This document shows positions 50,701 to 60,952 of a stretch of 64,000 bases of DNA, piece after piece (the stretch's first letter is position 1; each line of letters begins with the position of its first letter). Origin of the DNA: Dimorphilus gyrociliatus. Its lineage: Eukaryota; Annelida; Polychaeta; Dinophilidae. The notes beneath the pieces were generated by a model. It worked only from the letters and a program-made list of their open reading frames with translations. It was not told where the DNA came from and searched no databases. The stretch covers positions 354,003 through 418,002 of the forward strand of contig CAJFCJ010000005.1 of the NCBI GenBank assembly GCA_904063045.1, in the 5' to 3' direction. The position numbers were made by a program, and so were the translations under genes.

Positions 50701-52600
50701 TTGGATTTACTGGTCAACCCGGAAGAGACGGTCAGCAAGGAGCTACCGGATTAAGAGGACTCGATGGTTTACCAGGATTTAAGGGGGATAAAGGACAACG
50801 AGGTATAGTTCAAGTATTTAATTTACCTTATTTTATACTCTATTCCTAAATTTAGGATTTGATGGGCGTCAAGGTCCTCAGGGAATTCAGGGATTTACTG
50901 GTCAAATTGGTAGGCAAGGTGATACTGGTAGACCAGGACGAGATGGTTTCAATGGGTTGCGAGGAGATACCGGCTTGGCTGGCCGAGATGGCAGGCAAGG
51001 TGACACTGGTAGACCAGGACGAGATGGTTTAAATGGGTTGCGAGGAGACACCGGTTTGACTGGTCGTAAAGGAGAAAGAGGAAACACTGGATTTAATGGA
51101 CTTAAAGGAGAACGAGGCTCTACTGGCCCCATTGGTCCTTTTGGACCAAATGGTTCAAAGGGTCAAAAAGGAGAAAGAGGTCCAATGGGCCCTTTCGGAC
51201 TAAATGGGGCAAAAGGAGCAATAGGACCTGAAGGGCGTCAAGGACCGGCTGGTTCAAAGGGTCAGAAAGGAGAAAGAGGTCCTATGGGCCCGTTTGGATT
51301 AAATGGGGCTAAAGGGGCAATAGGACCTGAAGGACGTCAAGGACCGGCTGGTTCAAAGGGTCAGAAAGGAGAAAGAGGAAGCAATGGATTTAATGGACTT
51401 AAGGGAGATCGAGGCTTTACTGGCCCTATTGGTCCTTTTGGACCAAATGGTTCAAAGGGTCAAAAAGGAGAAAGAGGCCCTATGGGCCCGTTTGGATTAA
51501 ATGGGGCTAAAGGGGCAATAGGACCTGAAGGACGTCAAGGACCGGTTGGTCTTAAAGGAATTAAAGGCGATAGAGGATTTAATGGTATTCCTGGACTAAA
51601 AGGCGAGAGGGGTGTAGGTAAGAGTAGATATTTATTCTTTTGTTCTAATGAATGAAACAAATGTGAGGATCCCCTAGGTTTACCTGGCAGAGATGGAATC
51701 CGTGGGCCAACTGGTTTCACTGGACCTGAAGGTCCTCGTGGCATAGGATCGCCAGGAACTCCTGGAGGAATTTTTCCTGTAATAAACGAGTGCCTAGTAA
51801 ACAATGGTGGATGTCAACAAATTTGTATGGACACATACGATGGTTATTGCTGTATGTGTGAAACTGGATACTCACTTGTTGCTTTACCCGTTCAATGTAG
51901 CACAGCAAACTTGGAGTGCTTCGAAACGCCAAGAACGGGATATATGTGTCAATGCCGTTTGGATAACGGCAATTTGTTACCAATAAACGGAACGGCGTGT
52001 CAAGGTAAAATTAACAATTCATTTTCACTCAGTTCTTCCACAAGTAATGATTTTTCAGATATTGACGAATGCAGATCTAGAAATGGAGGTTGTATGCACC
52101 ACTGTAGAAATACAGTCGGTTCATACTCTTGTAGTTGTAATTCGGGTTTTAGGTTAGCCCCTGATGGGCACACTTGCTTAGATATAGATGAATGTCGAAA
52201 TAACGTAAATATTTGTGGTGGAAATACATGCGTTAATACTCCTGGGAGTTATTCTTGTACTAGAATTGTGGCTGCTGCAGTAAAATCAAATAATAATGTG
52301 GAAGATGACGAGCTCTCCAAAAAATCCAAATCTATATCTATGAACACTCTCCTCATAGTAACAGTGTCGGCTACTGTTATAGGAATAATTCTGAATGTAG
52401 CAATTATAGGTGTTATCTATAAAGCAAGGAAATGGTACAAGAATAAAAATCAGAATAAGAGTTTTGATACTCTTTCAGTTGGAACTAACAGTACTTCCAA
52501 TGGTTTTGGTAGTATCAGATCATTCGATAGTAATATGTTGAAGAGAGGAACTGTGAGGAATGACGATCATCACCTCCCAACAGAAACTAAACCTCTCTAA
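47770..52600 (+). CDS. Transmembrane MAM-MAM-collagen-EGF protein
   Basis: Predicted 1394-residue type I membrane protein in 11 exons: 47770-47815, 47894-48043, 48137-48322, 48385-48741, 48800-49000, 49056-49205, 49278-50585, 50641-50802, 50856-51611, 51678-52004 and 52059-52600. All introns are phase 1. Order: signal peptide; two MAM domains (residues about 16-177 and 178-363; first starts FNCNFENNRICNG); a Pro-Val/Pro-Ala-rich hinge; a collagen Gly-X-Y region at about 440-1138; calcium-binding-type EGF domains (DIDECRSRNGGC); one transmembrane helix near 1310-1334 (LLIVTVSATVIGIIL); and a 60-residue cytoplasmic tail. The donor at 51611 keeps the Gly-X-Y register, while one at 51617 would insert two residues. 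The last intron is 54 nt, in frame and stop-free. Likely a cell-surface, trimer-forming adhesion protein; function is inferred. Confidence 0.84.
49766..50407 (+). repeat. 228-bp tandem repeats within collagen exon
   Basis: The collagen exon contains near-identical tandem units starting at 49766, 49994 and 50222. The spacing is 228, 228 and then 186 bp, so the last unit lacks a 42-bp internal segment. Each encodes about 76 residues of Gly-X-Y sequence interrupted at GFGIKG. The identity suggests recent unequal crossing-over or slippage. Confidence 0.85.
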
Positions 52601-52875
52601 TTGTCTATTTTTAGAAATTATCTAACAACTTCCGATGTTGTATTGGCTGTTATTTTAGATACTAATTAATAGAGAATTAGCTAGTATATGTTTGAATTTA
52701 TATCTCTTTTTTGTTCATTTCCCATTCAACATTCTTTACTATTTGACGTTTTTTTTAAAAATAAACTGGTACAAAAGACATTTTTCTTTTCGTCGCAATA
52801 TCAGACCGTAAGATAAGCATTGTGGAATGTCACTTTCTATTCTATTTTCATTTAATTAATTATTAAGTTCAGAAA
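52601..52875. other. Spacer upstream of tRNA-Ala
   Basis: Short AT-rich 3' flank of the collagen gene. AATAAA-like sequences near 52760 may act in polyadenylation. Confidence 0.4.
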
Positions 52876-52947
52876 GGGGAATTAGCTCAGTGGTAGAGCG
52901 CTCGCTTAGCATGCGAGAGGTCCCGGGATCGATCCCCGGATTCTCCA
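52876..52947 (+). tRNA. tRNA-Ala (AGC)
   Basis: A 72-nt tRNA with loop TTAGCAT (anticodon AGC), G3:T70 in the acceptor stem and discriminator A. It differs from the other copies by CAGTGG in place of CAGCGG in the D-loop. A T-run downstream fits RNA polymerase III termination. Confidence 0.96.
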
Positions 52948-53357
52948 GATATACTTTTTTTTATTATAAATGAAAAGTACTTGATAATATTTTTGGAAAA
53001 TAACATATTAATAATTAGAAGTGATAGATGGCGCCACAGTAATAGAGATTTCCATTAAACTTTCAAAGAGACGTTTTGCGTAGAAGTTTTATGATAGTAT
53101 TGATGATTTAGCCATATTGTACATCGGAAATGTGTATCGGATTATTGCTGTTTATAAATCTAAGCCTATATATTTATGCATATATTGTCAATATTAGCTT
53201 CCTTTACTGCAAATCGATTTGTCTCTTATCCTTTTCACAATTTGGAAAATTCCAAGAAAACCGTTTGTAGTTTTATACGTTCTATAGAAGTTGAAAGCTC
53301 TTTTTCGCGTTGCTTTTTACACCAGTAACAATAAATTAAATGATGAAACAATAGGAA

Positions 53358-53429
53358 GGGGAATTAGCTCAGCGGTAGAGCGCTCGCTTAGCATGCGAGA
53401 GGTCCCGGGATCGATCCCCGGATTCTCCA
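53358..53429 (+). tRNA. tRNA-Ala (AGC)
   Basis: The third tRNA-Ala(AGC) copy, 72 nt, in the same orientation about 410 bp after the previous one. It has the G3:T70 pair and matches the copies at 46575 and 60075 across the mature tRNA as far as read. A poly-T tract follows. Confidence 0.96.
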
Positions 53430-53990
53430 GTAGGGCCTAGATTTTTTTTCATCTTAAACCTTCTTTTTAGGAATTCAAGACATTATTTTTTGTTTATTAT
53501 AAGCAATAATTCAATTTTTAATAATTCCAATGAATTTGGACGAATAACAATTTACATTAGTTAACTAACCGACGCAATTTTTTCTTCACTTAAAAGAGAA
53601 AAAGAAAGAAGGAGATTAGTTAGCAAACAATGGAGAAAATATCTATAAAAAGAACAATATTCAAACTATATTTGTTAAAGTTTTAATGAAAAAGCCTTAA
53701 TGTTAATAATGAACTTTGAAGACTTTAAATGCTATTAATCTGAATACCTTAATTCTTATATACGTAGTTCAATGTATATCCTGTTTTTCTGTAATCATAT
53801 TGCAAGTATAAATCATAATTCTTTCAATAATTTATTCATTATTCCTAAAAAAATATGCTTATTATAATATTGAACTTGCAATTTCTCTTATTTAATAGTA
53901 TTTCAAAGCACTTCCTCAGTAAGGATTACCAGTTGAATACGATTTGTTCAACTCGCAACATTTTCTTATCATTTATCTACTAATAGGGTT
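53430..53990. other. Intergenic, no gene seen
   Basis: AT-rich 560-bp spacer between the tRNA gene and the next protein gene. Confidence 0.5.
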
Positions 53991-55355
53991 ATGCTACTAA
54001 GACCGATTTTCTTGTTTATAAATGGTTATTGTTATTATTATAATAATGTATTGATTGCCGCTTTTGTTAACTTTTCTTATCTTTTATCTTTGAAACATTT
54101 AGCATTTGATATCATTTCAAAATTTCAATGCCAACTGACTTTCTATCCGAATATACTTCACGAAAACAATAATAAAACACTATTCAAACAAGGTGGAGAT
54201 TTCATAAACATCTTTCCAGAAGATGGATTTCAATTGCAGAGAAATGGATTATTAATTGGATGGTATTATAAAAGATTAAACAACATTACTTGCTATTTTG
54301 GTAAGAAAATATATAAAGCTATTGTTAAATGTATTGTATCTTTTTCATTTTAGACTTTTGGGAGAAAATTTCAGAGAATTTATTTGAGATGAAAGTCTCT
54401 TCAGAAGTTCCTAAAACAGAGATTAAACAATATTCCCTTTTGACGCTTAAACAACCTTATAAAGTTAAAAGGAATTGGGCAATTGGATTTCATTTTAACA
54501 TATCTCAAACTATTGGTCATTGTATTGGATACTCTGATGAAGCTGATCTATTTCCTCTAGCAAAGAGAGAAATGGCTAGTAGTTATAAACTTGATGGAAA
54601 CATATTAGAAACCATAACTAAAGATACATCTAGATATTATTTCTTCCATGCGCTTGTCATCCATGGAGAGATACTAACTATAGGTTTAAACTGTTTTGTT
54701 GTTATTATTATCTCTAATTAATTAATTTATTATTATGAATGAATATTCCTAAATAGTTTCCTGTCGTAGTCAGGATGGAAAGGAAATAGATTTGAAATTA
54801 AACAATCAACGTTACTCTCTATCAGAAGATGTCGTCTCGAAACAATTCAACTTGACAATTACACCCTTCAAACGTATAGACAGAATTATGTTAACTACAA
54901 ATCACTACCATTTTGTTACCATAGAAGCGTTATTAACGAGAAATTCAGGTACTTCGTTAAAAAACGAATTTTGCGATATTGTATTAAACAAAACTATGGA
55001 CGCAATTCATTATTTTGAATGGAATTGTATAAAGATGAGACCGGATAGTATAATACTACAATCGATTGAAAACTTCAATTTCACTGACATTTATATTATT
55101 GGTGAAATAAAACAAGCATATAGGATTTTATCTAAAAATAAGATATTCAACGAAACTAGCGGATATATTGAATTATGCGATAATTTTTCAAGTTGTAAAG
55201 AGATTTGCGATTCAAATACCCATTGTATTGGTTATTCAATGGATGGAAGATATTTTTTATTATATTTCGATACAGTAGTTATCGATAGTTACCAAACTGT
55301 TCATACTATTGCGTATTTTGTTAAGACTGATTTGCAATTTAATCCAGTATGTTAA
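53991..55355 (+). CDS. Secreted lectin-like/Apple protein, copy 1
   Basis: Predicted 386-residue secreted protein in four exons: 53991-54024, 54103-54300, 54354-54683 and 54757-55355, all phase 1. The first exon is only 34 nt and encodes a short signal peptide (MLLRPIFLFIN). The downstream paralogue at 55878 also has a 34-nt signal exon, which supports this model over reading straight through. Exon 2 has the NGLLIGWYY motif. Exon 3 begins DFWEK and holds HCIGYSDEADLF. Exon 4 carries a beta-rich, F5/8C-like stretch ending DIYIIG, then a short Apple/PAN-like end (CDNFSSCKEICDSNTHC). No named family is certain. Secretion and surface recognition are inferred. Confidence 0.65.
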
Positions 55356-55877
55356 GAGATAAAATACATGAATTGTTAAATATAGCTTATATATCCTGTA
55401 GCAAAAAACTGTTGAAGATATATCAATTGATATCCAATTGTACTTTAAAATCACTATCGTTCTCTCCTAATAATACAAATAAGGGGAAAATCGTTAGATA
55501 TAGTTTGAACAGTTATCAATTATTTATTTTACAAGAAAGGTCTAGTATCTAGTACAGTTAAATAGTAGGATTATTATAACAAGTGTACTAGATATGATTT
55601 ATTACAAAGCACACATGAAAATAATTTATACTCGGTCGGAGCTGTTCAATTTTGAATAAAAAATACATTTATCAGCAATTCAAGACATCAACATTTAAAT
55701 ATAATTCATATTGTAAAAAGTACATTGAGATACAAAAAAATAGATATAAAGAAAGTTCATTATCAATTTATAGAATTCTTTCTTTAATACATTAAACTCT
55801 TTAACAATTTGCAACTAAATTCTACAGCAAAAAATTGTAATTATATCCTACAAGTAGGAAAGGCGTTTCTTTTTAGG
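55356..55877. other. Spacer between tandem paralogues
   Basis: A 520-bp spacer. A 67-codon frame at 55349-55552 overlaps the previous stop and has no support. Confidence 0.5.
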
Positions 55878-57243
55878 ATGAGTTCCATTATCCCTGTTTG
55901 TTTTATTCAAGGTTAGATTTAAATTTAAACTAGCTTTTATACTTATTGATTTATTGTAACAGTCATTTCCCAAATTCTACCTAGTGCTTGTAAAATAGGA
56001 ATATTTCCAAAACTTCCATCGTATTCAGATATTAGTTCAGCTAATTTGGGAAAGGTCACTATGTTACCAATATTTTTGAAGGTGGAGCACATCACTTAGC
56101 AATTGACGGTTACTTAATTGGATGGTATTTTCTAAGAATTAACAATTTTAGCTGTTTTATGAGTAATTTTTTCTTGTTGTATTGTTGTTTAATAGTTTAA
56201 TAGTAAACATTATTCATTTTATCAGGTTTTTGGGAAAATCAGGGAAATAGAATCTATCAATTAAAAGTTGCAACAGAAGTAAAACACGAAGCTAAAATAT
56301 CCAGTTATGATAAAATGATCCTTGAGAATCCTGTACCTATAAAAGGCTCTTGGTATTTTGGTATACATGTGAAAACTATACCAGCCGATAGACATTGCAT
56401 AGCATTTTCTTCTAAGAGTAGTATTTTCGAAACATCCAATCGTCGATTAGCTGACGGGACTTTTTCCGTCAATGATATCGGTTCTTTTCAAACATTTGCA
56501 TCGTTAGAAAAACGATACTATTTTATGAACGCAATTATAATTGACGAAAAATTCCTTGATATTGGCAAGTTTCTATTGTATTTTATAAAATAATAATTAC
56601 ATTATTAATATAATAATTTAATGTTTTATTTACAGTTTCTTATCAAACTAATATTGAATTAACTTTATTAAATCTCACGCTCGATCAAGCTTTAAAATTG
56701 ACTTACAATGTCAAAGAGTATATGTTTGTATTTCAAATTGCGAAATACCAATACATTGAGACTGTTTTAATAGTTTTTGAGAAATCATACATAAATCTAG
56801 AAGTCTACGCTGGAAATTTTAATATCAGCTCGCAGAGAAAGTGCACTGCTGAGTCAATTTCTGATAGTGACACACTTAAAGATTCTATCCTACATTGGAT
56901 ATGTGATTTTAGATATTATTCAAAAATTACTGTATTAGCTCACAGCGGAGAAAATATATCAAAAGTCTTCGTATTCGGAAAATCAATGGCTTTTAGATTA
57001 GTTCATACAAATTCTACATCAAGGAATAGCCTAAACATATATAAAAACTGTAAAAGTATTATTAACTGCTTAAAGGAATGCGAAGATGGCGGTATTTGCT
57101 CTGGAATTGGAATGACTAAAAATTCCTATTTCTTATGGCAGAAAGTCGATTCATTTTCCACCGAAATTTTTCAAAAACTTCTTTTTGAAAAGACGCCTTG
57201 GAATAAAAAAGATTTATCTAAAGAATGTAATAGTTCTAGCTAA
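55878..57243 (+). CDS. Secreted lectin-like/Apple protein, copy 2 (frame-altered)
   Basis: Tandem paralogue of 53991-55355. Exon 1 is 55878-55911 (34 nt, MSSIIPVCFIQ), exon 3 is 56226-56564 and exon 4 is 56636-57243. The exon 2 region, 55963-56162, is 200 nt and out of frame, whereas copy 1 has 198 nt in frame. The reading frame is intact only if 55990-56054 is a 65-bp GT/AG intron; that gives exons 55963-55989 and 56055-56162 and 371 residues. The would-be intron still resembles the copy 1 protein when translated, so a frameshift followed by new splicing, or a pseudogene, is possible. Intron 3 seems to use a GC donor (TTG|GCAAGT). Motifs shared with copy 1 include GYLIGWYF, FWEN and a terminal KVFVFG plus Cys-rich Apple-like end. 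Confidence 0.55.
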
Positions 57244-57918
57244 CATTAACACCATCTCCGAAATAATAATCAATAAATATCAAATATATCAGATATTTTG
57301 AAATTTACTTACAATTCATTGTTTAACATTCTTTGAATATGATTTCGCCTGCGCTCCCTTTCCTGAAAATGTAGTATATCGCCATACGCTATTTCTCAAA
57401 GTTGTTTAAATTATCGATTGTCGTGATGACAGTCTTAAAGGTTGGGTGGGGAGGAGAGTGTCACTGACCCTTTGGTGTGCTTGTTTTTGTCTATGGCATT
57501 GAAAACTAGCACTTGACTGGGCTATGTCGTAATCCAAGTTCATCTGAGTCATTGTAGTTACCTGTTGTTATTTTTTCATAATTGTCCCAACTTGCATTTT
57601 TTTTTAGAGAAAAAATTAATGGCTATGTGCCAAACTCTACGCCACAATAGTTGACTGCATATACATATATACACTAATATAGTGTATATATAGCTTAATC
57701 AATCTTACAATTATCTTATAATCTAACTATACTTGAATTGGCGTATTGCTAATATCTATCAAAAATATTCTATTATTAAGGTCTACCATATTATCATATT
57801 ATTTCGTAATACAATTTTTGGATGACTCAGATAATTCATTTATGGTTATTCATTCGAATAAAAGGTCTATCTTGACAAATAATGTGTCACATATCTATAA
57901 GCTGAAGTAGGCGAAGCA
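57244..57918. other. Intergenic with less AT-rich patch
   Basis: About 57340-57600 is noticeably richer in G and C than its flanks but has no long open frame or RNA fold I recognise. It could be an old mobile-element fragment. That is a guess. Confidence 0.4.
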
Positions 57919-58977
57919 ATGAAAAAAAGAATGTTCTTTCCTGGATTACTTACAATATTAATTTTAATACTTTTGTGTTATTATCAAACGCATGTTGGAA
58001 AGATTACGTTGCAATCTCCTCCATACACAACAAAGTATCGAAGATGTGAGTTTTTGACATTAAAATATAATGATGTTTATACATTTTATAAATTGTATAT
58101 AGTGAAATCAGCAATAAAATTGGAAAAAGACTACTCACTACCGTCCAATTATAAATTCAATTTAAGGTCATCCTCAAATGAGTTTCTTCATAATTTTCAT
58201 TTGCAAACACTTTTAAAGGAAAAATCTTACTGGAATACAAAGCTTCTACTGAGAAAGCAAATGAATGAAATTCACTTTCGAGTTCGAGTTAAAAATGTAA
58301 ATGAATTAATGAAATATCCCAATGAAAGTGTTTGGTTGGAAATTAAATATAAACCTTATCATATCGCAATATGGAAAGTTGATGTGGCAATTAAGATTAT
58401 AAAGCTCTCTTCTTCCATTACTAGACATTTTCATATTAGACAGAGATTATTAATAGGTTTGGAAAATTCCATTGAAAAGCTTACTTGCCAGCATCTTAAG
58501 GATAAATCTCACAACTCGATTAATGTTTTGGATGATCCTTTAACAAGAACTCTATTAAACGTTACAACAACAAAAGACAATCATATAGTTCAAGTGAAAT
58601 TAATTACAAAAGCAGGAATAACAACAATTAATCAGAGTGGAGTATATTTTATTGATCAATCGTTATGTAACTGGAATATGCATTACGCAACATACAATGG
58701 AAACGATTTAAAAGTAATAAAATTTAAGAATATGATTTTATTGTCCAGCAAAGAAAAGGAGAATCTAATAGTGAAAATAAATAGAAGGAAGAACGTTCAT
58801 AAACAACTAACATATTTTAACATATATATAAAAAAGACGTATTTTAATACTATTACGTCAAATGGTATTGTTGGAAATTTAAGTAAACTTCAATTAAAAT
58901 CAAAGAAAATACGCCGATTAAAGTATTTCAATAATAGAAATCTATTTACAGCATTTAAAAGCTTAAAATGTAAATAA
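57919..58977 (+). CDS. Single-exon membrane-anchored protein, unknown
   Basis: A 352-residue open frame without introns. An N-terminal hydrophobic stretch (FFPGLLTILILILLCYY, residues 7-23) follows a basic KKR start, which suits a signal-anchor or signal peptide. The rest is basic and beta-rich with few Cys. The part near residues 200-330 (DDPLTRTLLN, then FNIYIKKTYFNTITSNG, IVGNLSK) weakly recalls the C-terminal domain of inter-alpha-trypsin inhibitor heavy chains. I cannot confirm that relation. It lies downstream of the secreted lectin-like pair on the same strand. Confidence 0.6.
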   Translation: MKKRMFFPGLLTILILILLCYYQTHVGKITLQSPPYTTKYRRCEFLTLKYNDVYTFYKLYIVKSAIKLEKDYSLPSNYKFNLRSSSNEFLHNFHLQTLLKEKSYWNTKLLLRKQMNEIHFRVRVKNVNELMKYPNESVWLEIKYKPYHIAIWKVDVAIKIIKLSSSITRHFHIRQRLLIGLENSIEKLTCQHLKDKSHNSINVLDDPLTRTLLNVTTTKDNHIVQVKLITKAGITTINQSGVYFIDQSLCNWNMHYATYNGNDLKVIKFKNMILLSSKEKENLIVKINRRKNVHKQLTYFNIYIKKTYFNTITSNGIVGNLSKLQLKSKKIRRLKYFNNRNLFTAFKSLKCK

Positions 58978-60074
58978 AGGATTGAAGATTGAAGGATACG
59001 TAACATTTTCTCTGTTTGTGTTTAGATTGATATGATTAAACGATCATTATATTTTGGCTTATGTCATTTATAAATAGATAAGCCGTATCAGAGAAATGAA
59101 AAGCAATCTGTATAGATTGTATATAAATAAGTATTAGTTATATGTTGTCGAGTTTTATTTTGTTTTATTGTTGATACATCGTACAGAACTGCCAATACTG
59201 CTCTAAACGTAAAATCGATATATAATTCATTCGGTATTCAAGCTATTCAAGAAATGTCTTATTGTTTTCAATGAAAAGTAAACTGTTGGACTTTGTCTTT
59301 ATTTTGTTTTTATTTTCTACGTAATGCGTTTACTTTCTTAAATATAGAACTTATAAGCTTATAACGGCCGATTTGCTATTCAATTTTTTCTTGCCTATAT
59401 AGAATTGAACAGTAATAATTGAATTTGTTTTATAAAATGATAATCTACTCTTTTGAAATCTTGTAATAGATTTCAGATAAATTCCTTTTAAATAATAAGA
59501 AAAATCAACTAAACACCTTACATAGGATCGGTTATACTATTGCTAAACAGTAAAGAGCTTCTGTTAGCATTAAATATTATTTATTGTTAATTGTCGACAT
59601 GGTGTCTAGCAGACAGATTTCAGCTATAAAAAGAGACATTTGTCGTCTAAATCTAGAATAATAGACAATTTTGTATATATATAGAAAATTTATCCCTTTA
59701 ACCTTGAGACTATTTTCAATACAGTTAATTAATTTTAACACTTAAAAACTACTGAAAAAGGGATTTTTTTGTTGAGAAAAAGTGTTTTATTAAATCAATG
59801 ATATCGCCGATATGAAAATAAATCACTTGATTCGTGACTTTGCTTTATAGTACTTGCGAAATTCTTTACAATCTTATGTCATTTCTATTATAATATTGTA
59901 CGTCTCTATTTCTATAATTAGATCATTCCCAGGGTTGAAAATACTCTCTTTTCTTTCTCTCTCTCTCTAACTTGAGAAGAAAAATATCTTTCTAACAGTA
60001 GAAAAAGTAGCATTCATACTCGTATTGTTTTATAAATTTTATACTTTTATTATTACAAAAACCAAAAAAAACCT
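58978..60074. other. Intergenic, no gene seen
   Basis: This 1.1 kb AT-rich spacer has a short (CT)n tract near 59955-59968. Confidence 0.5.
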
Positions 60075-60146
60075 TGGAGAATCCGGGGATCGATCCCGGG
60101 ACCTCTCGCATGCTAAGCGAGCGCTCTACCGCTGAGCTAATTCCCC
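60075..60146 (-). tRNA. tRNA-Ala (AGC)
   Basis: The fourth tRNA-Ala(AGC) gene, 72 nt, minus strand. It has the same anticodon loop (TTAGCAT) and the G3:T70 identity pair, and matches the 46575 and 53358 copies as far as read. Confidence 0.96.
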
Positions 60147-60909
60147 ACTTATTGACCTTATCCATCTAACAAAAACAATGGATAGTAGTATGATACCCTT
60201 AAAAATTTAAAATATGTATAACATAAATAGTTCAAGAAATGTGTTTGTTGAAATTTAATCAATTTATTAATAAACTTAAACGATACACGAACTATATTGT
60301 AAACCGCACAAAGATGGCTAATTTCCCATCTCTATCTCGGTTTCATCTATTAAAGCAACTGGTGGCAGAAAAAAGTAAAAAAAAGGATAAATCCTTAACG
60401 ATTTGTCTATAATTTTCGCATGAATATCAAATGGTCACCCAAAAAATTATTTCTTGTAAAAACACCTATAAGAGCTTCTAACCATATAGCCTGTTTCTAT
60501 GTCCAAGCTAAAATTACCAAACAACAAGTTGAGAATGAAAAGGTTATTCAATCTGCCATATTTAATTTTTACATTTCTCAACAAAAATACGGAAATACTA
60601 AATAAAAAATTTCCAATAGTAGGGGATTTCAATATCCGCTTACCTATAATATTTAATTAAACTGTACTACTATGTCTATTAATAAACAAATGTATAACAC
60701 AAACGAAAAAAAACTCCTTGTTCATTAAAAAAAAACACTAAGTGTTTATCTTATCTTACAATTTTGAAAAATAATTCATAAAAGAAAAATGCATATGTGG
60801 TTCTCATCCTTTTTTTATATATAACAAAATAACTTACAATTGATAACCTTCTCATTTTATTTCAATGAATAGTCACGAGAATTACCGTGTGTTAAACAAA
60901 TATTATTCG
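60147..60909. other. Intergenic upstream of protease
   Basis: AT-rich 760-bp spacer. A 61-codon frame near 60420 shows no domain and is not called. Confidence 0.5.
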
Positions 60910-60917
60910 TATAAAAG
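60910..60917 (+). promoter_or_regulatory. TATA box of serine protease 1
   Basis: TATAAAAG, 43 bp upstream of the start codon. The inverted copy has the same element at exactly the same distance, and the 5' leader (CATTTCCAACATG) is conserved. Confidence 0.75.
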
Positions 60918-60952
60918 GAGACACATATTCATTGACAATTATCATTTCCAAC

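Noticed and set aside
57340-57600. Less AT-rich patch as a possible transposon
   Set aside because: No terminal inverted repeats, target duplication or transposase fragment could be seen.
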